64,000 nucleotides of DNA, taken from Lamellibrachia columna. Its lineage: Eukaryota > Annelida > Polychaeta > Sabellida > Siboglinidae. Of the stretch, positions 31,163 through 44,100 are shown piece by piece. Below the pieces are notes generated by a model. It saw only the letters and a list, made by a program, of their open reading frames with translations. It did no database searches and had not been told where the DNA came from. The translations under genes and the position numbers were made by a program. The stretch spans positions 7,159,526 to 7,223,525 of the forward strand of contig OY759266.1 of NCBI GenBank assembly GCA_963662155.1, given 5' to 3'. The stretch's first letter is position 1; each line of letters begins with the position of its first letter.

Positions 31163-33010
31163 ATGGCGACCATAGACATCCAGTGTGTCGTGCCGGGCTG
31201 TGGCTTCTCGACTGGACAGAAACCCCAAGAAGTAGCGATCGCGCTCTTGGGCAACCACAACTCTGTCCATCTCGTCCAGCAGGCCTACACCGGACCAGCT
31301 GCTGCATGCCGAGGGCCGAAATTGGACCGGCCCCGGGTCGATGTGGGAGTCTCAGAGGAACAATGGAATGTTTTTTCACGCCGATGGGTCGCATTTGCCC
31401 TGGGATCGGGCATCGATCCCCACAACTCCTCCTCCCAGCTATTCCAGTGTGCGGCCGCTGAACTCGGGAATGGACGACTAAAATCGGACCCTGGCATTAT
31501 CGTGAAGCCCACAGATGAGCTGATGGCTGCAATGAAAGCCATGGCGGTGATAGCTGTCGCCACCGGCGTCAACCGGGCTGAGCTGGTTCTCCTCCGCCAA
31601 GAGCGCGAAGAATCTTTTCGGTCGTTTGCAGCCCGTGTACGCGGTAAGGCCGAAACTTGCACCTACTCCGTCCAATGTGCCTGCCCGGTTCCAATCGCTG
31701 TCGACAGAAATAATCTCAGGGACGTCCTCATCGCCGGGATCGCCGACATGGATATTCGCCGTGAAATCCTCGGGGCAGACAAAATACTCGAGCGAACCGT
31801 GAACGATGTCATTACCCTAGTTGAGGGAAAAGAGATGGCGCGAAACGCCCTTCCTTCATCGGCTGCTGGCATCTCGTCTTTCAAAAGAATCACAACGACC
31901 TCGGTACCCGCGCCTGTATCTTCCCAGCCGGGACGTGGTCAGACCGCGATCTGCCCCGATTGCAAGACGGTATTCGCTCTGTTCTCTGAGGGCGCAAGAG
32001 GATGGAACACCAAACCACACCGCGTCTGTCTCGCCTGCTACCGAGCACGCCGCGGAAGGCGCCCGAGCGAGCGACCACGCAACCGCAGCATGCAGCCGCC
32101 ACAGCCGGAAGTTGTTACCACGCTCACCCAAGTGTCGGCCTTTACTAGTGCTCCATGCCAGCATCGCCGTCGTCGACGACCCGCCAACGAGCCACCCGCG
32201 CAATCATCTGTGAAATTGTCGCACCACATCTGGTCTAAAGGCGAGTGGCGAAAGACGCGGTTCCTCGACCACCCGACACTCCAGGTGCAGGTCTCCGTGA
32301 CACCATCAGACTACCTCGCCTTCGGACGCCCATGCCCCACAACCAACCCGTCAATCATCATGGCCATAGCCGATACCGGCGCGCAATCATGCCTATGGTC
32401 GATGTCAGGGTTCCTGGCTGCTGGATTCTCTGCAGCAGAGCTCTTGCCTGTGTCTGTTGACTTGACCGCGGCCAACAAGACGCGTATTGAAATCACTGGG
32501 GCCGTGGTTCTCCGCCTCAGCGCATTGTCTTCTGCTAATGATCGACAGTTCTGTGCGACAATGGTGTATGTGAGCCCAGCCGCGCACGGGTTCTACCTCA
32601 GCTGCGAGGCCATGGTGGACCTTGGCATCGTTCCTGTCGACTTCCCCTCGATCGGCCCGTTACCGCGCATTCCAGCTTCTGCACCCTCCATCGACGGACC
32701 TCCTGGCTCCCGCAATCAACAGGACTGTGGACTCCGTGCCAGTAACGCTGGGTGCGTATCGGCCCTTGCTGAGAGCGATGGACCCTGCTCATGCCCTCCA
32801 CGCACTATAGTCCCCAATCGTCCAACCGTGCTTCCCTTCGATTGCACGGAGGCAAATAACGCAAAGATGAAGGCATGGCTACTCCAGGAATTTGCATCGT
32901 CAACATTCAACACATGCCCTCACCGCCCCCTGCCCTGCATGGCAGGGCCCCAGTGGAGATCCATCTCACGGAAGGTGCAACTTCTAAGGCGGTGCACACC
33001 CTGGCCTTGA
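31163..33010 (+). pseudogene. Ty3/gypsy Gag and protease part of the polyprotein
   Basis: The first ATG in the open frame is 31163, and the frame stays open to 33010. The N-terminal part has a C2H2-like finger (CVVPGCGFS with H at GNHNSVH). The middle is Gag-like with helical blocks, then a Cys-rich CPDCKTVF...CLACY segment. The aspartic protease starts at the motif AIADTGAQSCLW (codon for Asp at 32372) and continues to the VVLRLSA strand. The frame is lost near 32940, just before the RT start, where the continuation lies in the next frame. Confidence 0.85.
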
Positions 33011-34041
33011 TCCCTGTGCATTGGCAGGAGCGCGTACACCAGGATCTCCTGTGTGACGAGGCCCTTAGCGTCATCGAACGTGTGCCACATGGTGAAGCTG
33101 TGACATGGTGTCACCGAATGGTTGTCACCCGGAAACAGAACGGCTCCCCACGAAGGACTGTCGACCTTTCCCCACTGAACAAGCATTGTGCACGCGAAAC
33201 ATTCTCCAGTGAATCTCCATTCCATCTGGCGAGACGCGTGCCCGGCGAATCCTGGAAAACCGTAACGGATGCTTGGAACGGCTATCATTCTGTTCCCCTC
33301 CGAGATTCGGACAGGCACCTGACGACGTTCATCACCCCTTTCGGCAGATGGCGATACACTCGTGCACCACAAGGCTTCCTATCATCTGGGGACGGGTACA
33401 ACCGCCGTTTTGATGAGATCATTGCCAACTTCCAGCGCAAGGAGCGATGCATCGATGACACCGTTCACTGGGATGTTGAGCTGCAGAATCATTGGTGGAG
33501 GACCATAGATTACCTCATCCTCGTCGGCAGAGCAGGGGTAGTCCTCAACCCGGACAAATTCCAGTTCGCACAACGTACCGTAGACTTCGCCGGATTCCGC
33601 ATCTCCAACGCTACGATTGAGCCACTTCCGAAATATCTGGACGCTATCCGGGATTTCCCGACACCAACATCTACGACCGACGTCCGGTCCTGGTTCAGTT
33701 TGGTTAACCAAGTGACGAACTATGCTCAACTCCGGGATATCATGAGACCATTCAAGCCATTCTTGAGCCCAAAGACACCCTTCCGTTGGTCAGTAGACCT
33801 GGAGAGCGCATTCCAACCCTCAAAGTCGAGCATTATCGAGGCAATCAGATATGGTGTCGAGATCTTCGACCTACGAAGACGGACGTGCCTTCGACCCGAT
33901 TGGTCGAAGCTCGGGATCGGCTATTTCCTTAGTCAAAAACATTGTGATTGTGCAACGACCTTGCCGGGGTGTTGCGACGATGGGTGGAAGATAACCTTGG
34001 CGGGCTCCCGTTTCCTTACCCCTACCGAGCAACGCAAATAG
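32875..34041 (+). pseudogene. Ty3/gypsy reverse transcriptase
   Basis: RT motifs in order: RTVDLSPLNKHC (near 33160), VTDAWNGYHSVPL (near 33265), TPFGRWRYTRAPQGFLSS (near 33340), catalytic box RCIDDTVHWD (near 33445) with C in place of the usual Y of YxDD, FAGFRIS (near 33590) and the connection region with TPTEQR near 34020. The C-for-Y change is, as far as I recall, typical of a large invertebrate Ty3/gypsy group. The ORF stops at 34041, inside the RT-RNase H junction, where the following part is in another frame. Confidence 0.88.
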
Positions 34042-35273
34042 AGGGCGAGGCCTTGGCTGTTGCATGGGGCCTAGAACAGTCACGCTACTTCACACAGGGC
34101 TGCGATGACCTTGTCGTCGTCACTGATCACAAGCCTCTGGTCAAGATCCTTGGCGACCGAACACTCGACGAAATTAACAATTCTCGGATATTTCGCCTCA
34201 AACAACGGACACTGCCTTGGCATTTCGAAGTGACGCATCTCCCCGGGAAGACAACCGCTGCTGATGCAACATCTCGCCATCCATCACAAAGTGAGTATGC
34301 AGAGCTCACAAGTCTCACCCTATGCTCCGGAATGGATTCTGCGGAGTGCGCAATTATCGCAGCCATTCGTCGCGATGCTTCATCATTCACCGCGCTATCC
34401 TGGGAGCGCATCGCCATGGAGACGTCATCAGATCCTAGCATGCGCCTGCTCATGGTGGCCATTGAAGAAGGCTTCCCAGACCCACGTCGCGAAACGGACG
34501 ACACCGTTGCGGCATTCTGGATGTACCGCAAGAACCTTTGTGTCTCAGACGGGGCCGTCCTATACCAGGATCGGGTGGTAATTCCTCCCTCCCTTCGTAA
34601 CGAGGTACTTCGCACTCTCCATTCTGCCCACCAGGGAGTGTCATCGATGGAATCCCGTGCCCGTTCGATCGTATTCTGGCCGGGCATATCCACCGCCATT
34701 CAGGAGACCCGAGATAGATGTCGCTCATGCAACAAAACAGCACCGTCACAAGCTGCGACTCCCCCAGCGGCGCTTGACACGCCGTCGACTCCGTTTGAGT
34801 CAGTTTTCGCGGACTTCTGCGATTACGGCGGATGCCATTATCTCGTCGTTGGTGACCGTCTGTCGGGTTGGGTGGACATCTACAAAACGCCCCCGGGTAC
34901 ACCCTACTCCGGAGCTACTGGCCTCATTGCCTGTCTTCGCCAGATGTTCGCCACTTTCGGCGTCCCTGAAATCCTGTCAAGTGATGGGGCCCTGAATTCA
35001 CAGCTTCCGAAACCTCCAACTTCCTGTCGCGATGGGGGGGTCCACCATCGCATATCTTCGGTCGCCTTTCCGCAGTCTAACGGCCGGGCTGAAGTAGCGG
35101 TCAAGAAGGCTAAGCGCACTCTTAAAGATAACATAGGCCCGACCGGCTCGCTAGATAATGATGGGCTGTTACGAGCCATGCTGCAACTCAGGAACACACC
35201 CGACCCCGATTGTAACGTATCCCCTGCGGAAGTGATATTTGGCAGACCCATCATTCGTCAACAGGTGTACTAA
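33948..35273 (+). pseudogene. Ty3/gypsy RNase H and integrase
   Basis: RNase H is recognisable by IEGEALAVAWGLEQSRYF (near 34035) and VVTDHKPLVKIL (near 34115). The integrase zinc finger follows, with HSAHQG (near 34620) and CRSCNKTAPS (near 34720), then the DDE core with VFADFCDYGGCHYLVVGD (first Asp near 34812), SSDGA (near 34980) and the helix with AFPQSNGRAEVAVKKAKR (near 35068), and IFGRPI near 35237. The frame breaks near 35260 before the C-terminal domain. Confidence 0.88.
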
Positions 35274-35976
35274 GTTTGAGAATCCATCCATCCGCCCGAT
35301 GTGGCGGGATGCTTGGTCGGCAAAGGAGAATGCTATGCGCGCTCGATTCGCGCGCACCTCTGAGGCCCTAAATGCTCACTCGCGGGCCCTACCGCCCCTG
35401 TTGATCGGCGCGAGAGTATATGTCCAAAACCAGCGTGGGCCCCATCCGAACAAATGGGACAGATCAGGCGTCGTCGTGGACGTAGGAGACAATGAACAGT
35501 ACCTGGTCAAGATTGACGGCTCGGGCTGACTCACCCTCCGCAACAGACGGTTCTTAAGGCAATTTGTCCAGCCCTCTACATCTATCGGCGAGCCACTGTC
35601 ATCTCGGTGTCCTGCGTCAAACGACCTTGCTCTCCAACCACGCCCATACACGATGACAGCAACCACGCCGGATCAGTATCATGCAGCCACTGCGCCAGAG
35701 CTCCATCCACCAGCTACGCCAGCGTCTCCTACTGTATCAAAACCCCAGGCAGCAACAACGCCAGCTTCTCCAGCAGCCGCTGCGCCAGAGATTCGTCCAG
35801 CTACCGCAACTCCTGACGTAGATGCACCTCCAGCAACCTTCGACGGGCCACCTTCATCGCTACCTCGTACTCCCTCTGCACGGCCTCCGGAACAGTCATC
35901 GCCTCGAGTCCTGCGCGCACCACGATTGCGTCGACCGCCTCGTTGTTACGAGCCAGTGTCAGGGACGTGGGTGTAA
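35239..35976 (+). pseudogene. Ty3/gypsy integrase C-terminal region
   Basis: Encodes MWRDAWSAKENAMRARFAR, then the beta-rich end (RVYVQNQRGPHPNKWDRSG, VVVDVGD) and, after an in-frame TGA at 35527-35529, LTLRNRRFLRQFVQP and a Pro/Ala/Thr-rich tail ending at TAA 35974-35976. The tail is low-complexity (PATPASP-like repeats). Confidence 0.85.
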
Positions 35977-36010
35977 GTCTACATTCATAGTTCATGAACG
36001 TGGGGGGGGA

Positions 36011-36365
36011 TGATGAGATGTAGCAAGTAGCCTACAAGTATATGGCCTATAGATATGTGGTAGTCACTGGTCAGTGATGCGTATCGTTATGCATGGTTGG
36101 ACATCAAGTGCCCACTGCAGTCAATTGCACTAGTACATTAAACCCGTAGCCTGCCACACGAATGGGTCGACAGTGAACACTGTGCTGATGACATTACATT
36201 GAGGTACAAGATACATTACTATACGCACATTTCACTGTCAATGCTGTTTAGCTTAGTTAGCTAGTATTTAGTATTCATGTTATTTTGTTACTCCTTTCAG
36301 AGTGCAACAGTTGATCATTTCCTGATTAAAGACAACTGTCATCTGAAGGAGAGTGGTTTTCTTCA
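36011..36365 (+). repeat. 3' LTR of the Ty3/gypsy element
   Basis: Begins TGATGAGATGTAGC directly after the purine tract and ends TTCTTCA. Only its last 88 bp are matched at the 5' side. The left boundary is inferred from the purine tract. Confidence 0.65.
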
Positions 36366-38139
36366 ACAACAACTTTCTCAACAAGTTAACACACCAAAAC
36401 AAAAACAATAGTACACATCAGTTGTGTGAATTCAGTGTTCTGCTATAAATATACGTGTGATTTCAATGTGGACAGAAAAGGAAAGCCCCGGGCTAGTGGG
36501 CGGGTGGGCGGGCGGGCGGTACATAGTACAAAGAGAGGTTTTGTACAGATGTACGGACAGTATGGCAGACAGAGACAGGGGACGTGTAGTATGAGCAGAG
36601 GTACGTGTAGACGGACGTATAGTAATTATGACCCAGTTGAATATTTTAAACAACATCAAATGGTCTATGCCATCTAGGCTCACGCTAACCATTCGCCAAT
36701 GGCTAAAACATATTAAGGTTGGCTAAGCAAAAAAACGACGTTACTTCAATTTGAGTGGGAAAATATAATTTGGCTAAGAAAAACAATCACATTAGCCAAA
36801 TGGTTAAACCATAAAATATGTTGGAATGAGCTAGCCCAGACAATAGACCAAGTCACAGAAGCCTTGTCTGTAGAATGCCGATCAGTGTTGTTCCATTGTA
36901 ATGTGTCAAGTTATAAATACCCTTATATGGCCTATATGATGTTTCAACAAACTGTACATATTTTAGACACTAGGGTAGATTTTAAGGAAACAAATATAGC
37001 AATCCAGACAGATATTACCACGGTATTAAATTCAGTATTTCATCACAAAATATGGTGGTAATCCTTTACAAATGTTGCCAAAATTATTACGGCTTTATAA
37101 GTAATTCTTATCTCTTTTTTCATTCCATCACACCATGCATGCACATAGCTTGAGCTACATCAGTGCATTCCCGGCATAATCTTAGCAAATACTGCACTTC
37201 AGGAATATATTTTAAGGAGAAAAGTCTAGTAATCCAGACGAATTACCAAGGTATTACATTCAGTAATCCGTCAACAACCTAGAACAGTGTCAATAACAAA
37301 GCCAACGCCGTATTTCTTAACATAATTTACGTTAATTCGTTAATCACAGACCTAGTTTGAGCATATCTGAAGAACACTAAAGATAAAAGCAATGCCATGG
37401 GTAATTCGTTTAAATGGACGCGGTTTCTGCAATACAACACAACAACACACAATTATCAGCTTAAATTTTTCTTCAGAGAAAGACGGGTAAACTCGTGTTC
37501 AAGGAACGTTATCAATGTGACAAAAACGCGGTCAGAATAACGACTTTTCTCGCACACGCTATACGTAACATTACGTACTGCGTCATGGGCGTAACCTGCA
37601 TGGCCAGCCAATATTGGGTTAGCAAAACGCTTTTGAGGAATACACTGCTTTGACATCAGTTTGTGTACCAGAGAGGCTAGGTAACTAAATCATTGCTAAA
37701 TTGAATTGTGTCTCATAAAACAACTTAGACCGAAAACCATGTTGAATATGATGTAACATTATTTTGTGAATGTGCATGTTTAATCATTGCTAATCAAGAT
37801 GTGCATAATTGTTGATACAACGCAAGTGAGCGAGACTGGTCTATTGTTTGAAGGCACATGTTTGACTTTTTTAACCATAATCATAATTTTTTTAAGAAAA
37901 AAACAGTGGTCATACTTCGTTGAGCACTGAGCAAAACTGTTCCCAAAATGTAAGAAATGACGTAATATAATTAACACCGCTACTGACAAATACACGTTTG
38001 AATAGATCGAGTCTTACCAAGTAGCAGCCGGGCACCAACAAGTGCAATGGTCACAACAGTGGCGCCACACCTAGAAACCTGTCTAAAGCACTGTCGTGAA
38101 TAGTGGTGCCGTCAAACGGGCCAAAAACCAACTAATATA
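36366..38139. other. No gene seen upstream of MFSD11
   Basis: Includes a short GC-rich ggcgggcgggcgg tract (36500-36520) and a cluster of ggctaa/ttagcc inverted words at 36680-36830. The remainder is unique AT-rich DNA. Confidence 0.4.
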
Positions 38140-38175
38140 GTCACGTGATTTTGCAGAGTGACTAAATCATGTGAC
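38140..38175 (+). promoter_or_regulatory. Paired E-box motifs just upstream of the MFSD11 start
   Basis: GTCACGTGAT (38140-38149) and TCATGTGAC (38167-38175) lie 43-17 bp upstream of the ATG. The first matches the CACGTG core bound by bHLH-Zip factors such as USF and MiT/TFE. A regulatory role is inferred from position only. Confidence 0.4.
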
Positions 38176-38191
38176 TTTTGTTTTGGACAAC

Positions 38192-41100
38192 ATGGAGGAA
38201 AGTGGAGTTACGTCTGGTACGGTGGATGAATCCAATGATTCGTCGCCGCCGGTTGCAGACAGTCACGATAAGACACCAGAGCGAGACTGGAGATTGTACA
38301 ATGTTATAGTACTGGGATTTTCATTCATGCTTATTTTCACAGCCTTCATGACTTGTTCTATGGCAGAGGTGGGCATACCAGCATAACTGTTAACCTGTAA
38401 TCAGTAATGTATTCCTTTAATTTAGATTTAACAATTTAACAAGATTTAACAAGATTGCCATCTCGAACAACAAGTTCCAGATGGCAAGTGGTCAAGGAAG
38501 CCATTGGCTTATCGAGAGTCCAACAATTTTCTCATCTATGTGTAGCCCGCCCTTATCAGATATCTGTCAATTCTATTTTTAAACATATTCACACTACTAG
38601 CATTAACACAATCATTTGACAGTTTGTTCCATTCATTTATCACGCTCTGTGAGAAAGAGTACTTTCTCATGTCCAATCTACACTGCTCCTTAACTAATGC
38701 TGCTTTGTGTCCTCTGGTTCTACTGCCTTCTTTAAGTTTGAAGAACATATTCCTATCAACATCCTCATAACCGTTCACTATTTTAAACACTTCTATTTAG
38801 TCTCCTCTTAGTCTCCTGGTCTCTCGTATTGTCAAACCACATTGTAATAAGCGACTTTCGTAACTAAGGTCTCTCAATTCTGGAATAATTTTTGTTGCTC
38901 TTCGTTGCATTCTTTCTAGCTTGTCTATGTCTTTTTTACGATATGGCCTCCATGTTTGAATACAATATTCCAAATGTGGTCTAATTATTGCTTTGTACAG
39001 GGGTACAATTAGATGTTTCTCCTTATACGTGATAGTTCTCCTAATTAGCCCTAGTATTTGATTTCCTTTTAAAGCAGCAATCCCACATTGCTCTGAAACT
39101 TTCATGTCAGCACTAAATGTTACTCCTAAGTCCTTTTCTTGTGTGGTTCTACCTAGTACAGCATCCCCCATTTTATATTCCTCATCCATATTTCCATGTC
39201 CTATGTGTATACATTTACACTTCCCAAAATTGAATAACATTTGCCATTTTTTTGACCATTTAACTAATTTTTCTAGATCATCCTGTAAACTTTGTTTATC
39301 TGTATCATTAGTAACCTTTCTGAATACTTTTGTGTCATCTGCAAATTTTAGTACTTTGCTAGATATGTCATCCTCCAAATCATTTATATATATTAAAACA
39401 GTATAGGGCCTAATACTGATCCTGTGGTACCCCACTCAAAACAGATTTCCAGTTTGAAATCTCACCATCTACTATTACTCTCTGTCTTCTGTGTGTAAGC
39501 CACTTTTCTATCCAGTTGATTACATGATTACCTATACCATGGGCATTTAGTTTAAGTAACAATCTTTGATGTGGCACTTTATCGAAAGCTTTCTGAAAAT
39601 CTAAGTAGACAACATCCACTGGTGACCCGTCATCTACCCACTTTGTAATTTCTTCCAAAAAACATAAGAGATTGGTTAGACATGACCTTGCTTTTAGGAA
39701 TCCATGTTGAGATGTATTTATTAATTTATGTTTTACAAGGAATTCCACCATGTGGTCTCTAATTAATGTTTCGAGTAATTTACATACAACTGATGTTAAA
39801 CTCACTGGTCTGTAATTTTCTGGCTTCTTCCTCGATCCCTTCTTAAATAGCGGCGTAATGTTTGCTTCTTTCCATTCTGAAGGAACTATTCCTTCTTCTA
39901 GTGACAAGTTAAACAATTTTGCAAGTGTTGTACTAATTTGCTCAACCATTTCCTTAAGCAGGAAGGCTTTATTATTAGCTCAGAGGCCCAGATGGCAAGT
40001 GGATAATGAAGCCATTGGCTTATTGAGAGTCCAACAATGTTCATCTACATGTAACCCGCCTTCCTGAGGCTGAGATATGTGTCAGATAGCAAGTGGACAA
40101 GGAAGCCATTGGCATTGCCCATGAATAAATTAAATTTATTTCAGTCGCATACACATGCAAGTTGGTCAAGACAATATTCACATTCTAAAAAAGAAAATTA
40201 TTAAATTACGGTGGAGATTCTCTAGAAACCCTGGAGGGCTTTTGGCGAGAACCACCTACTTATATATAGTTGCAGTTGTTGTCTAAACAACAAAACATAA
40301 GATAAAAATAGAATAGTACAATACAATGTAATACAATGTCATACTCAAATGAGAATTGGATAATACCAATTATATAACCTTAATGAATATTTTAATATTT
40401 CTGTATATTTATTTGATTATAAGGTCAGGCTGAATAATGAGTACAATATAATTTAAATAGTATCTTCTACAACAATATTGTGCAATATTAAGTAGAACAG
40501 TATACAAATGAATGGCCAAGAGAAACTCATAAATATAATGGCTTCACGCAGCCTTATTCAGCTGATGCATTGAAATGAGCAATTAGCATTGAAGCAGGCA
40601 TCAAATATATGAAATATACAGTAATAGTTATAAGCAGTGTGAACAACAAATGTATGCAATGATACTTTAGAGTATTATTAAAAAGTGGTGTTTAGATATG
40701 GATGTGAGAGATATGGATTAAATTGCTCTAATACTGATTATGTATTAGAATTATAAATAATATATATGAGCGTGTTTACTCAATCATGAGTAAAGTTTCA
40801 GTGTATGACTAGTTGCAATAATGTGCAAACAGGTGCTGTTTTAGCTTGCATTTGAATTGGTGTATTGATGTAGAATTTTTTATATGTGCTGGTATAGAAT
40901 TCGATATGAGCGCAGCGTTTGACACCACTCATTGTTAATCAGCCAGTAGCGCAGCATAGGCATTCAAGGCACTGCACTGAAATGGCTGGAGTCATACATT
41001 TTGAAAAGAACTCGAACAGAACGCTGATCGAATCTGGCATCCCACAAGGGTCTGTGCTGGGCCCAATTCTTTTCTCCGTTTACACTTTTCCATTGGGTGC

Positions 41101-44100
41101 TATTTTCAGGAAGCATAACCTACAATACCATCTTTATGCAGACGAGACTCAGCTGTTTGTCGATCTGAGTGGAATACGGGATGGAGAAGCTACTGATGCG
41201 GTTGATCACATCGAGCGATGCATCGAAGAAGCGAGGCAGTGGATGTCTGACCACAATCTCCTGCTGAATGATAACAAGACCGAAGCTATTATCATCACGG
41301 CACCAAATTGTAAACAACTGCAAAACGTCTCATGTGTTAATGTATGCGGATGTAACATTGTTCCATCACCGACCATCCGCAACATCGGGATTACAATCGA
41401 CTGCGGACTAACAATGTCATCACACGGGTCGCCCATGTGCAAGTCAGCGTACTATCATCTTTACGCTATTTCAAAGATTAGACATTGTCTTACTACTGAT
41501 GCGTGTAAGACACTAGTCCACATCCTAGTAATATAACTACTGGATTACAGCAACGCAGTGTTGCACGGCATCACGGAATCACTCATGAACAAGCTGCAGA
41601 TGGTGCAAAATTCGGCGGCCAGACTGATCGCAAGACAGCAAAAATACCAGCACATAACTCCAGTATGGATCGGGCTGCACTGACTTCCCGTTCGCTGATG
41701 GGTCCAGTATAAACTACTTGTCCTCGTATTTACCGCCTTGCATGGCCTTGCACCAGGGTATATCCGAGATCTTATAACACCCTAATTGCCCACCCACAAC
41801 CTTCGATCTGCTGATCTGTACCTGCTGGTAGTTCCGCGTTACAACCTAGAGGGCTATGGCAAGTGAGCTTTCTTGGTGTCAGGACTTACACTTTGGAACT
41901 CTGCCCGAAAACATGCGAAAAATAGACAGTCTGACTAAGATCAAGACTCTCCTTAAAACTCATTTATTTAAGCTGGCTTACTTCCACTGAGGAACTGTGC
42001 TTTAAGAATTTTTTTATGGACACATGTTTTATATTTTTATCTATTTACTTATGTATTTATTATTTTATATATTTTAATTCATTTTAATATATTATAGCTA
42101 TTTATTTTTTAATTTTAATATTTCAGTCACTTTGCCATGTATTTTAGTTACTTAATATAGCTAGTCTATTTAAGCTTAGTCTAAAATTACGTTTATATAT
42201 ATATATTTTAAAACTTTTTTGTGATGCCATGTACATCTTATAATGTGTGTATGCGCCTATGAATGGCCTGGTCCCGGATGTATGGCGCTATGTAAATGTT
42301 AGTAATAATAATAATAATAATTCCAGAACAGGGGCCCTGTGTATTTAATTGTAAATTTCCGTAAGTGTGCGTGATTCGTGAATAAAGTGCTCACTGGAAT
42401 TCTTAGTATTGTAGTTGTGAATATCGCAATTTCTGCTAAATAGAACGTGTGCTCGTACATAATTAGCCCTAACTACAGATTGTTTACATCATCAAGTTTC
42501 AAGAGTTTATTCATTCTAAATAGTGGATCAGTATGGGCAATGTAATCAGAATTATTAATTATTCGTATTGCTTTCTTTTGTAACACCCTAATCTTATTCA
42601 GTTTTGAGAAGTATGTGTTTGCCCATATTAAAGTACAATATTGCAAGTGTGGTAATATTAAAGAGCAATAGAGAGTTCTTAGGATATATGATGGGAGAAA
42701 GTGTCTTAGTTTACCAAGTATGCCCATATTTCGCGCAAGTTTAGCTGATAGCATATTTAAATGCATAGACCTATTTAGATGTTCGTCTATATACATGCCT
42801 AAGAATTTGGTAAAGCTAACTTGAGTGATGGCAGATCCATTGATTTGTATTGCATTTATTGGACGTTGGGCTTTTTATTTGCAGGTGTAAATAACATGTA
42901 GTTAGGTTTTTTAAGCCATTGGCTTATTGAGAGTCAGACATTTTTCATCTATGTGTAACCCGCCCTCCTGAGATATACATCAACCTTGTTTTTTAAGCGT
43001 ATTGATATTCACGCTGCTAGCAGTAACACAGTCTGTAGGTAATTTGTTCCATTCATTTATTGTCCTGTGTGAGAACTAATACCTCTAGTTCCCCTTTCTT
43101 GAGTGAGAAAACAATATCTCTATCAATATTTTCATACCCATTTAATATCTTAAAAACTTAAATTTGATCTTCCGTTAACCTCCTTGTTAGATCAAGAGCC
43201 CAGAGCTTTTATTTATGTAAACGAGTAAAACAACGCAAAAAGGTTTAAACATCTCAAAAATGCATTGCTGTCAGGTTGGGTGGGGGGGTTGCCCATTGAA
43301 GGGGGCAAAAAAGTACATTTATTTATGGGAATGATGCCAAGGTAAAAACAGTGCCAAATGTTCCCTTGGGGGTTCCCTGAGTATGGAATGACCAATGCCA
43401 GCAATTTTAGGTGGGGGATTAGCTTTTTTTTGCATGTTGTATTTCTCCTAATCAGCACAAGAATTTATACCATTAGGAACTGCAATACCACACTGCTCTG
43501 AAACTTTCAGGTCAGCGCTTATTGCTACTCCTAAGTCCCTTTCTTTTCCGGTAGTACCTAGAACAGTATCTCCCATTTTGATGTTTACATCCAAGTTCCC
43601 GTGTCCTGTGTGTAGGCATTTATGTTTCCCAAAATTAAATAACATTATCATTTTTCAGACCATTTTACTAATTTGTCTAGATCGTTTGGTAAATGTTGTT
43701 TATCTCCACATTGTTAACCTTTCTAAACACTTTTTTTGTTTAGTACGTTGCTTGTTATATCAATGACACTTGTAAGAATACCCATACAAATGGTGGCAGT
43801 AATCATTATAGGCATGCAATTTTTTTTCTAGGACACGTTTATAATTGAGGTTGCATTATAATATAACTATTTTCACCATTCCTATAGTTCATTGTTGACC
43901 TGCCTTCAAGCAGTGACCTTTCATCTGATCACACAATAACCAGTGCACGTATGTCAGCAGATGTGAACTAATGTGTGTGTGTGTTCTATAAGAAATGCCT
44001 TAGAACTCTCTCAATAAAACCATTTTATCTGATCATCAACTATGCTTCAAGTTTGAAAATTTTATGAAAGTATAACTCATATTTGTAGGAAAGCATTCTA

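Larger units (their letters stand above)
31015..36365 (+). mobile_element. Ty3/gypsy LTR retrotransposon, decayed
   Basis: Order on the + strand: remnant of the 5' LTR (31015-31102), Gag and protease (31163-33010), RT (32875-34041), RNase H and integrase (33948-35273), integrase C-terminal part (35239-35976), purine-rich tract (gtgggggggga, 36000-36010) and 3' LTR (about 36011-36365). The PR-RT-RH-IN order is that of Ty3/gypsy. It is markedly GC-richer than its surroundings. Three frameshifts and one stop separate the ORFs, so it is not active. Confidence 0.9.

Noticed and set aside
36426..36692. ORFs on both strands around a ggcgggcgggcgg tract
   Set aside because: No recognisable motif and no splice context; probably chance in a GC-rich patch next to the LTR.
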